Assembly (NCBI GenBank): GCA_029959085.1
Contig: JARWIR010000008.1
Coordinates: forward strand, 15,610,001 to 15,674,000
Source: Nemophila menziesii
Taxonomy: Eukaryota > Streptophyta > Magnoliopsida > Boraginales > Hydrophyllaceae
DNA length: 64,000 nt
Direction of reading: 5' to 3'
Both the position numbers and the translations under genes were made by a program. Below, piece after piece: positions 56,175 to 64,000 of the stretch (positions within the stretch are counted from its first letter, which is position 1; each line of letters opens with the position of its first letter). The notes below the pieces were generated by a model. The model searched no databases and was not told the origin of the DNA. It saw nothing but the letters and a program-made list of their open reading frames with translations.

Positions 56175-57993
56175 TAGTTGAATCCCGATTAGTGGTTAAA
56201 TACGAAATTCGTCCTTAAATCAAGAATCACGTTAGCACAATCAGTACTTTTGATTATTCCTACCTATATGATGCAAGTTATGAAATTTCCGATCTATGTT
56301 TGTGAAAAAATTGACGGGATTATTCAAGATTTTATATGGGGTTTGTCGAACAAGGGTCGGAAAATTCATTGGATATTGTGAGATGTACTTTGTCGTCCTA
56401 AGAAGTGTGGGGGTTTAGGCTTAAGAGGCGCGCGGAATTATAATAAGGCTCTTTTAGCTAAGCTAGGGTGGAAGATAATTAAGAACCACCCAGCTCTTTG
56501 GGTTCGGCCTCTTAAGCAAAAGTACTTCAGTGATGGATTTCTGAACCGAGAGGAAAAAACGGCAGATTCGAGGATGTGTAAAAACATCCTATATGGCCGA
56601 AAGGTACTAAGAGATGGTGTAGTAGAGAAGGGAACTGAATAAAATAGGGTGTATAGTTGGAGGTTAGAGTCATCGGGTTCATCCTCGGTAAGAACAGCGT
56701 ATATTAGCTTGATGCCAACGGGAATGGAGACTAGATTCGATTGGAAGTTAGTATGGTCTTTAAAGTGTCCGCAAAAGGTCAAAATATTACTTTGGCGAGC
56801 GATTCGGAACCGCCTTCCAACAAGGGAGAATCTTGCTATGCGTGGTCTTGTTGAAGACCCCAAGTGTCAAGTCTGTGGCCTGGACAGTGAAAGCTCGCCT
56901 CACTTGTTTCAGGACTGCGGTAGCTATGAAATCTTGATGAATAAGTTCATTACAGTGGCGGTGAGAAGGGACCTGTTGGGTAATTCGCAAGGTGTTGTGG
57001 CAGGGGGTATAAGAGTAAGTGGGATACAGAATGAGGGAGGGACTGACCTGGACAGAAGCGAACAGCATCGGGAGGGAAGATTGGGCCGAGACAGCAGGTC
57101 GCAAGCTTCTGGAACAGGCGCGGAAGACCAGGGACCTGTTCTGCAATTAAATGGAAATGTACCTGTACAGCGAAGTGAAGAGGAGTGTGAGGACTGGTGG
57201 ACTAAAGCGTTGTTCAGTAAAAGCACGATTGGAGGAATTGAGCTGAAAAGTATAATTGCAGTTTGGACCGTCTGGACAGACCGAAACAGGAGGATCTTCG
57301 AGGTAACGGCGTGGAAAAGGACTCCGAATGAGCTTAAAGCAGTAGTGTTAAATGCGCTATGCGATTACATTAGAGCATGGGGTATCGAAAGAGACGGCGG
57401 ACTGATCACTTCGGCTCGTAGCGTGTTAGTTAAATGGGTTAAACCCGAAGAAAACCGGGTTAAGCTCAACATCGATGGGGCGTTCACGAACAACAAAGAA
57501 GTTGCCAGAATAGGAGGCCTTTTCGAAATCATAAGGGTGATTACTTGGGAGGCTTTGCGGGAGGTTGCGAAGCACAAACACCTTTCGAATTGGAGCTCCT
57601 AGCGCTAAGGTTCGGACTTAACATGGCAGGTAATCAGAGTTATTCGAACCTTATTATTGAGATGGACTCGGGTGAGTTGCACGCGCTAGTGAAGGTGCGA
57701 ACTCAAGTGTCTCCTCAAATGATATAATTTAGACGTGTCGTATGATATTGAAGTCTAACAGAAACTTTGAACTGGTATGAAACTATCGCGAAGCTAATAG
57801 CTGCGAATTGGCTGGCAAAGTTTGGATTAAATAGTACAACAAGGCCGACTTTCTACAGGGACATGACGGAAGGAGTTTGACGTTTTTTGGTCAAAGATCG
57901 GTGCGGCTGGGCCGTGCCTAGAATTTGTATAATTAATAATATGTAGGTAGTTTCTTTCTGGCCTTTATGGCCTCATCTGTAACAAAAGAAAAA
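56175..57993 (+). pseudogene. 5'-truncated L1-type LINE ORF2, unit 4
   Basis: Same element as 28440-30277, better preserved. One frame of 317 codons (56649-57602) spans WSLKCPQKVKILLWRAIRN, the zf-RVT motif CQVCGLDSESSPHLFQDC, a linker and the start of RNase H (VKLNIDGAFTNN, with the first catalytic Asp in the normal D-G-A setting). RNase H continues in another frame (FELELLALRFGL, NLIIEMDSGELHALVK). The RT palm and endonuclease are missing. The same RNase H frameshift occurs in unit 2, so the element was dead before duplication. Confidence 0.85.
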
Positions 57994-59472
57994 GATTTAT
58001 GAAATAATGCATATAACTCTAGACAATTAACAAAGTAAAGAAAGCAACCGAAGTAGATGAAAAATAGACTACAGTGGACATAATTTAGAAAAAAGGAAAA
58101 AATATATTGCAATATTTCACATGGAGTTTACCAAAAAGAGATATTGTTCTTGATGACAACTTAAAATAACATAACATAACAAGGTAAGTAAGGAAAAATA
58201 TAGTTGGTCAAATGATGCAATAGTTATCGGGGCGCTTGAGCTACTTGATCCTTGCAAATGACATGAAAATAAAGTGTTGAATCAGTTTGAAAAACCATGT
58301 TCAGGTGTGATAGAAATAAAATAGATGTTGACATTAATTTCAAAGTACCTCATCAACTCTGCGCTTGAGCAACTTCAATTGCTTGAAAATGTAACGGATA
58401 ACTTTTGTATTTTTGGACCTCCTTTAAGTAGTAGTTACTGAAATGTAAACATCTTCTTTTATTACCAACCCAAATCGAGGCTCCAAGCTGTATCTCAAAG
58501 AGGTGGCCCAATAAGCCCTTGTCTTCATTTCTGGCCCAGTTATTCTTCATCTTCTCCCCTTTAAATAAATCATAATTGCTTACTCCGCATTTCTATGGTG
58601 CCAATTATACAATCCTTCATCAAAATATCCCATAATCCAACATCTATAATAAACGCCCCCAAGAGATTAGACCCATATCCAATTCAAAACTTGTCGCCCC
58701 CATATCCTTCACCATTCGAACACTGCACCAGTCCCAGACAAACCGTAGAGCTACCTTGGCAATAGATCACAACACGGCATTGGCATCAAAATCTTCAAAT
58801 CCCCCCTTAACTTGTCACATCCAATTCAGTCTTGAGGGTTTAGCGCTTTCATTAATTTAACTAGATCTCTTATGCAGATAACCATTAGAAATACAACTTA
58901 GTAGGTAAACTTGTGACTTAAAATGAAACCCAAAATATGCTTATTAATCTTGCAATAGGATTACGTATTATTTTTAGATCTAGTTAGGTAATTGTAGGTA
59001 CTTTTGTACGGTTAATCATAGAGTTAGATCCTATTCCCATATTGTGATAGATCTCCCATATCCAACCCAAGTTAGTTACTCATATTATAAATGGGATCGG
59101 ATGGTTAACAATTAGAACATCACATCGATTTCAAACCCTGATTTTGTTACTATGAACTTCAACTAATCCCGTTCAACCCGCCCAAGTACTATAGTTTATA
59201 GTCCCTGGTCCATACCATTATTCCTTCTATCATCTCCTACGTACAAGTGCCCAATCTTAACTAACAAGCAAAAAGTGCCTATGAAAATCCTAGGTTCATT
59301 ACATTAATGAGTTGTTTATTTTATTTACTGGAAATATGATTGTTGGCCATGACATTTCAACAAAGTGTAACATTCTATGTAAGTCTTACTTACCCATTAT
59401 AATATTTATATTAATCATTAAACAGTCACATAAGTTGCTCTTGATGATCCTGACTTGATTGTTTTGTTTTAG
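57994..59472. repeat. M block left part, unit 4
   Basis: Matches 13228-14730 with small deletions. XH-tail relic at about 58335-58460 on the minus strand. Exon-like piece MIVGHDISTK near 59337-59378 with a GTAAG donor. Confidence 0.6.
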
Positions 59473-59557
59473 GTGATATGTTGGTGTTCCTTTGGATGCA
59501 CCGAATATGTTGCACCTTATTGGCGATTGCATGACCGATTTCTCCAACACATACGTG

Positions 59558-60420
59558 CAGAGCCGGCCCGGGCCCAAGGCAGCCAAGGCGGTCGCTTTGG
59601 GCCCCACAATTTTGAGGGCCCCAAAAAAATTATAGTATACATATATGTTTTATACCTTAAGACTTGTAATATTGACGAAAGTTGAAACGTGGTCTAGTGG
59701 AAACATGGTTACCTTTCTTAGATTTTGTGCAAGTTCGAATCCCGCCATGTGCATTTCTTTTTACAATAAAAGCCCATGCAATTCAAAGCTTAATAACCTT
59801 AGATATGCTAAGCTATTTTTTTTTTTTTAAAACTTAACAAAAAAGTTTTTGTTCTATTTTTTATTATATTTAATTTTATATATGTTATAAAATTATATTA
59901 TATCATTTTTATATAGAAAACAGTTAACAAGTAAGTTTTATTTCTTCTAATTTATATATAATTAAATATATTAATTATATTATTTTTATGTATTAATCAC
60001 AGGTTTAGTTAAACCTATTTCAAAATACAAGCAAATTTTTAAAACAAAACTCAAAACAAAAAAGTTATTTGAAGCGAGTTCGTCAAATAAAAAGATTCAA
60101 GTCATATTATTTTGTCGATTGAGCAAAATATGATAGAAGAATTTAAACAAAAAAGTTTAATCAATAACTTTGTATCACAAAAATCATTGTAGATGTATTT
60201 AACGTGAATTTAGTAAATCTCTTTAAATATTTTTGTTCAGGCGTTTTTATATAATTGTTTTACATATAATATCTTGGTTTTTTTAATAATTTTTTATTTC
60301 ATGATTTTTTTTTTAAAAATAATTTGTTTGGTTAAAACAGGATAAAAAATTTATTATACGGTAAAAGGCCTCATTTTTTTTATCTCGCCTTAGGTACCCA
60401 AGACGCTTGGGCCGGCCCTG
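59558..60420. mobile_element. Non-autonomous hAT element, 863 bp
   Basis: Terminal inverted repeats CAGAGCCGGCCCGGGCCCAA (left) and, reading inward from the right, CAGGGCCGGCCCAAGCGTCT. Flanked by the 8-base duplication CATACGTG at 59550-59557 and 60421-60428. The unit 1 copy has the empty site (ACACATACATGTAACG). An 8-base target duplication and CAGRGCCGG ends indicate the hAT superfamily. The interior is AT-rich without a transposase frame. Confidence 0.92.
59690..59742 (+). other. tRNA-like A box / B box pair inside the hAT element
   Basis: TGGTCTAGTGG at 59690-59700 fits the pol III A-box consensus TRGYNNARNNG. AGTTCGAATCC at 59732-59742 is one base from the B-box GGTTCGANTCC. Their spacing (42 bases start to start) suits a tRNA or tRNA-derived SINE head. 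No cloverleaf closes convincingly, so it is not called a tRNA gene. Confidence 0.45.
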
Positions 60421-60819
60421 CATACGTGTAACGAAACCAGAGATATAAGACATCAACAAGCCTTAGTTGATAGGATTGTAGAGACTGTGGAAAAATGTCT
60501 AATTGATAATCCAAATTACTTAGCGTCTCCGAAAGATATTGTCTAATATATTCACGGCAAGCATGGAGAGCAAAGGAGAAAATCGTAACTTCTCTCTGTG
60601 GTTCATTTGAAGAGGACTGTCGTCTTTTAAGACAATACTGCGACAAAATTAACCTGACAAATCCTGGAAGTATAGCGTCTGTGTTTGTTCATCCCGAGGA
60701 TAATTGCTTCAATAGGTTGTTTGTTTCGTTTCATGCATCGATTTATGGTTCCGTTTCACGGATTATAACAGTGCCTGAGATGCAGCTTGATGTTAAGGAT
60801 ATTGAGATGGATTGCAGTG

Positions 60820-61315
60820 GTATGAAATTTTTATATTATATTATATATATGTATGTATATACACATTTTTTAAGTTGCTAAAGTATTTATTTGGTGGTTG
60901 AAACAGATTTCCTGATGGGAGGGAAACTGCTAAAGGATGTTGGCCATGGCATTTCAACAAAGGAGAGACTCCTCTGTAAGATTTGCCCAAACACACCTTG
61001 AGAAATAAAAGGAAGCTCAATAGAGAATAGAAATTGATCATAAAATTATGACTCAATCTCTTTTTCTTCTTCTTTCATGTACAGATGATTATTGGTACAG
61101 ATGATTATTGGTACAGATTATTGATTTGGTTTTTTGTTTTTTTAATTTCATCTATTGTATCTCATTATTTACATTAATTTCCTTTTATGATTGCTCAGTT
61201 TTCAAACATAAACTTTTTTTATTAGATAAATCGTTAAAGACTGATTTAATAAAACAAACATGGGGATACTTTTAATTTAATTGCTAAAGAATTAACTACG
61301 TGGGTCTATTATTTA
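60820..61315. repeat. M block right part, unit 4
   Basis: Matches 15207-15654. Carries the second GTTGGCCATGGCATTTCAAC piece (near 60940) and a 19-base tandem duplication TACAGATGATTATTGG near 61080-61117. AT-rich otherwise. Confidence 0.55.
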
Positions 61316-61577
61316 CTCCCTCCGTCCACAAATGTTTATCATACCTTTTTTTTCACATAGATTAAAAAAAGCAATTAATGCCTTCAACTTTTACTAAATT
61401 ACCCTTAATCAACTATTAAATGATTAAAAAAAGCAATTAATGTCTTCTACTTTTTGAAAATTAAATAAGGGTAAACTTGGTAGAACATGTAAAAAAGTTT
61501 CTTGATATTTTAAAATGACAACCTTTTGTGGACATCCATTTTTAAAAATTGTGACAAACATTTGTGGACGGAGGGAG
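61316..61577. mobile_element. Stowaway MITE (Tc1/mariner type), 262 bp
   Basis: Ends CTCCCTCCGTCCACAAATGT and its inverse (ACATTTGTGGACGGAGGGAG), flanked by TA at 61314-61315 and 61578-61579. The unit 1 copy has a single TA at the matching place (ATTTATGATCTTACC). CTCCCTCCGT with a TA duplication defines plant Stowaway. No coding capacity. Confidence 0.95.
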
Positions 61578-61744
61578 TATGATCTTACCAAGCTTAAAAG
61601 CCCAATATTTGTATTTATCTGTTTCTTTTTTCTTTTCTTTTCTCATATCTCTTAAAGCCGGCCCGAGCATCTCGGGTATCTAAAGCGAAAACAAAAAATG
61701 GGGTTTTTTCTAATATAATAAAAAAGTTATTCAACTATTTTATT
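61578..61744. mobile_element. hAT terminus remnant at the broken end of X4
   Basis: CCGGCCCGAGCATCTCGGGT begins at 61658, closer to the hAT terminus consensus than in units 1 and 2. It is followed by AAAGCGAAAACAAAAAATGG and then by X4 coiled-coil sequence. One end only. Confidence 0.5.
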
Positions 61745-63275
61745 TTGCTCTGAACAGCAGCATCAGTTACACCCATATGTTTGATAAGCTCTAATTTCCC
61801 TTTTAACTCTGCATTTTCCATCTCTAATTTCTGTTTAACATCCAAATCTTTTCCAACTCAAGTATCTTCTTCAAAACTTCCTCCTTCTCCCTCTGAACAT
61901 TTTGTTCCCCGAAAAACAAACAAGAAATGATTATTATATCAATCAGAGTAGAAGAACGCATAATCACATCAATGGAAAACACACAAACACACCTTCTGTT
62001 CCGCAACAAGCTTAACACATCCTCGTCAGCTTTCCTATGCTCCTCAGAGGCCATCTGAAGTGAATTGTTCCGAGCATAAATCTGAAACTAAATACAACCA
62101 AAAAAACCTCGATATTGGACAAAGAATTAATACAACATATTATCAAAGACACAAAAAGGTTAGTTAAGAATCTCACCTTTTTCTTATCTTCTTCAAGCTT
62201 TTGTCTTTCACGTTCAGTTAAGGCTTCACATTTATTGAGGTGTCTGCTCCATGAATTGTGCTCTTGCTTTTTGTTCTCCAATTCATTTTTTAACTTATCC
62301 TGTTCATAAAGAACTCTCTTCAGATGTTCTCCAGCAATTATTTGCATTCATCTTGTTTCTGCAATCATAAGAAATAACAAACACAAAATTTATAATCGTA
62401 ACTTCCCAAGAAGATAATTAAAAGGATTACCTTCAAAAAATGATTGATGCAGAATTTCTTGCTCCTCAAGCATCCTACTCAAATTCATCGTCCCCACAGT
62501 ATTTATAGTTTGCAGCTCATCCAGATTTTTGTTTTTCAAGTCAATCTCAGAAGCCAAATTAGCTACAACTTTGTCTCTATCTTGAGTAGCTTCCTTGACC
62601 AGTTCCGAGATAGTCTTTAGCTTTCCATTCCCACGAAGATAAACACCAATTTTCCCTTCCGATTTATAATCATCTTCACGAGCAAACCAACTGTAAAAAC
62701 TCGATCCAGGTAAATCTTTACATATATTCCATTCCTTCTTACTAGAGCTAAGAGTTTCAAAGGACTTTTCGAACTTCATAGCATCTCAAATCCACTCCAA
62801 TCACTTTCAAACTTCACAACAGCTTGTCCCATTTGCTTTTCTGAATCCCAATAAATCTGGACATTTAATGGCTTATATTTTGACAACTTCTTCAACCAGT
62901 AGCTTCTATTATCCACATCATTGACTTCTTTCTTGATATTAACAATGAGTCCAGTTCATGGCCAGCAATATAATTCAGTTTGCTCAGCCGCGTTAGCTAA
63001 AATATTAACTAAAAACTTAGCGAGAGCTAAATGATTTGCTTTCTATTGTGCACTTCCTTTAGCAGAACGTTTACCCCACCCTAGTAGCATGTTGAAGAAG
63101 GTCCTTGTACTTGTAATCTTGCTTGTTTCTACCCTCACAAAAATGACACCTCAGACTTCCATGTGGGCCCTTCACTTTGTATACTCCTGACATAATTTTT
63201 TTGTAAGGTTTTTCCTTGTATTCTTCGGTATATGAGACTTAACTCTGACATTGCATCTGATGAACTGCTTCCCAT
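61745..63275 (-). pseudogene. X4: IDN2/FDM-like gene, zf-XS, XS and coiled coil
   Basis: Leftward from ATG at 63275. zf-XS: CHFCEGRNKQDYKYKDLLQH is readable in one frame near 63140-63090, then a one-base gain puts a stop after TRVG. About 45 bases between zf-XS and XS present in other copies are deleted near 62982. XS: YKPL(N)VQIYWDSEKQMGQA, VVKFESDWSGF, shared one-base loss, MKFEKSFETLSSSKKEWNI, SFYSWFAREDDYKSEGKIG, GNGKLKTISELVKEATQD. Coiled coil: KRVLYEQDKLKNELENKKQ, LNKCEALTERERQKLEED, EEHRKADEDVLSLL, then KEEVLKKILELEK to 61745. Confidence 0.85.
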
Positions 63276-64000
63276 CTGATCTGCTATCCAAACCAACACT
63301 CAAAATGTCAGAAACTGAGAAAAGAACTAGATACCACAAATTTCATTCTTCTTGAAAATGTTTATATAATATCAGGCCTGGTCTGGGCCCAAAGCAACCA
63401 AGGCCAATATACACACAAATTTCATTCTTCTTGACAATGTTTAAGTCTAATCAACTAGCACAAAGTACTTCTAACAAATGTTAACATTACACGTCAAATA
63501 ACCAAAGCAATTATAAACCAATTATAAAGTACTCAATCATCTTACATATATAAAACACATGTTAATTTTTACCTATTTCTTGAAAAATGACCGAGCTAAA
63601 ACAAAATAAAAAACAGGCCAACTAGGAAACTCCAATGTAGGGTCATTCTAGCTACCGACCTAGTTGACTCAGTCATACCTAGTCAACACGGACTATTTGC
63701 TACAGTACCTACTAATTATAGGAATCAGAGTATAAGAACATAGATATTAATAATTTTCCATTAACAATACTGAGTTATTGGAATTAAAACTTATGTGCAA
63801 TTAAACCTTCTGTATATCATAGTAACCAATTAATTACCTAGTAAATTAGGACTGATATAAAACATGAACAATAATACAAGGGCATGAATGAGTAGAGTTA
63901 AGATGAGGAAAACCTGGTTAATACTAGACCGAGGTGTGACGACCATGCTCTAGGGCATTTTTGAAAAAATATAGCTTGAAGGGGAGGAAAGGGAGAGATA
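63276..64000. repeat. Flank of the next unit, cut by the window edge
   Basis: Matches 5004-5730, with the hAT remnant at 63373. It shows the array continues beyond the window. No gene was seen. Confidence 0.65.

Larger units (their letters stand above)
59473..60819 (+). pseudogene. MULE transposase exon fragment, unit 4, split by hAT
   Basis: Same exon as 14731-15206. CWCSFGCTEYVAPYWRLHD precedes the hAT insertion. After it come IVETVEKCLIDNPNYLASPK, SRQAWRAKEKIVTSLC, GSFEEDCRLLRQYCDKINL, TNPGSIASVFVHPEDNCF and NRLFVSFHASIYGS in two or three frames. The pattern is that of the pre-catalytic region of Mutator-like transposases. Stops and frameshifts shared with unit 1 show it was dead before the hAT element landed. 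Confidence 0.78.
4453..64000. repeat. Irregular tandem array of IDN2/FDM-like pseudogene units
   Basis: From 4453 to the right edge the same blocks recur in the same order and orientation: flank, H pseudogene, K block, unidentified segment plus LINE, M block, X pseudogene. H copies start at 8524, 17514, 37489 and 51254. X copies lie at 4453, 15846, 31655, 41357 and 61745. Some units lack blocks: the flank is lost at 16594, LINE plus M are lost at 41356, and part of M is lost at 31545. Homologous stretches look nearly identical, with scattered substitutions and small indels. Insertions of CACTA, copia, hAT and Stowaway account for most of the spacing differences. Confidence 0.9.

Noticed and set aside
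59690..59760. A tRNA gene
   Set aside because: The A and B boxes are good, but I could not pair an acceptor stem or anticodon arm; reported as tRNA-like only.

Overview
The window is nuclear DNA from a flowering plant, probably a eudicot; the species cannot be named. It is very AT-rich and has GT-AG introns. It carries the usual plant transposons: a Ty1/copia element primed by tRNA-Met, L1-type LINEs with a C-terminal RNase H, CACTA, MULE, hAT and Stowaway elements. No rRNA, canonical tRNA gene or CRISPR array was seen. The only intact long reading frame is the 1446-residue gag-pol of the copia element.

Layout. Bases 1-4452 are a graveyard of unrelated transposon pieces: a LINE ORF1 relic (minus), a CACTA terminus, a LINE reverse-transcriptase piece (plus) and the 5' part of a MULE. 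From 4453 to the right edge the window is an irregular tandem array of a unit of roughly 10-16 kb, present about four times. Each full unit holds, in plus-strand order: an AT-rich flank with minisatellites and a poly-G tract; an 'H' pseudogene (coiled coil plus XH domain, minus strand); a 'K' block with AT-hook sequence, in two units also a Raf-like kinase fragment; an unidentified segment of about 0.95 kb; a 5'-truncated LINE; an 'M' block with MULE transposase exons; and an 'X' pseudogene (zf-XS, XS domain and coiled coil, minus strand). X and H are two partial copies of an IDN2/FDM-type gene, a family of dsRNA-binding proteins that work in RNA-directed DNA methylation. All copies share the same stop codons and frameshifts, so an already dead gene was amplified.

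Later insertions separate the units and can be dated by paralogous empty sites. A 5.6-kb CACTA element (18720-24312, target repeat GCA) has captured exons of a GH38 alpha-mannosidase and of a KH-domain gene. A second CACTA end lies at 35245. The copia element (43936-48863, target repeat TACTC) has LTRs differing by one base in 304. An 863-bp hAT element (59558-60420, target repeat CATACGTG) contains a tRNA-like A/B-box pair. A Stowaway MITE lies at 61316-61577.

Apart from the copia element, probably no protein here is functional. The interest lies in the array structure, the captured gene fragments, and the possibility that many transcribed relics of a silencing-pathway gene make small RNAs. 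That last point is inference. Boundaries of repeat blocks were read by eye and are good to about 10-30 bases; boundaries given with target-site duplications are exact.
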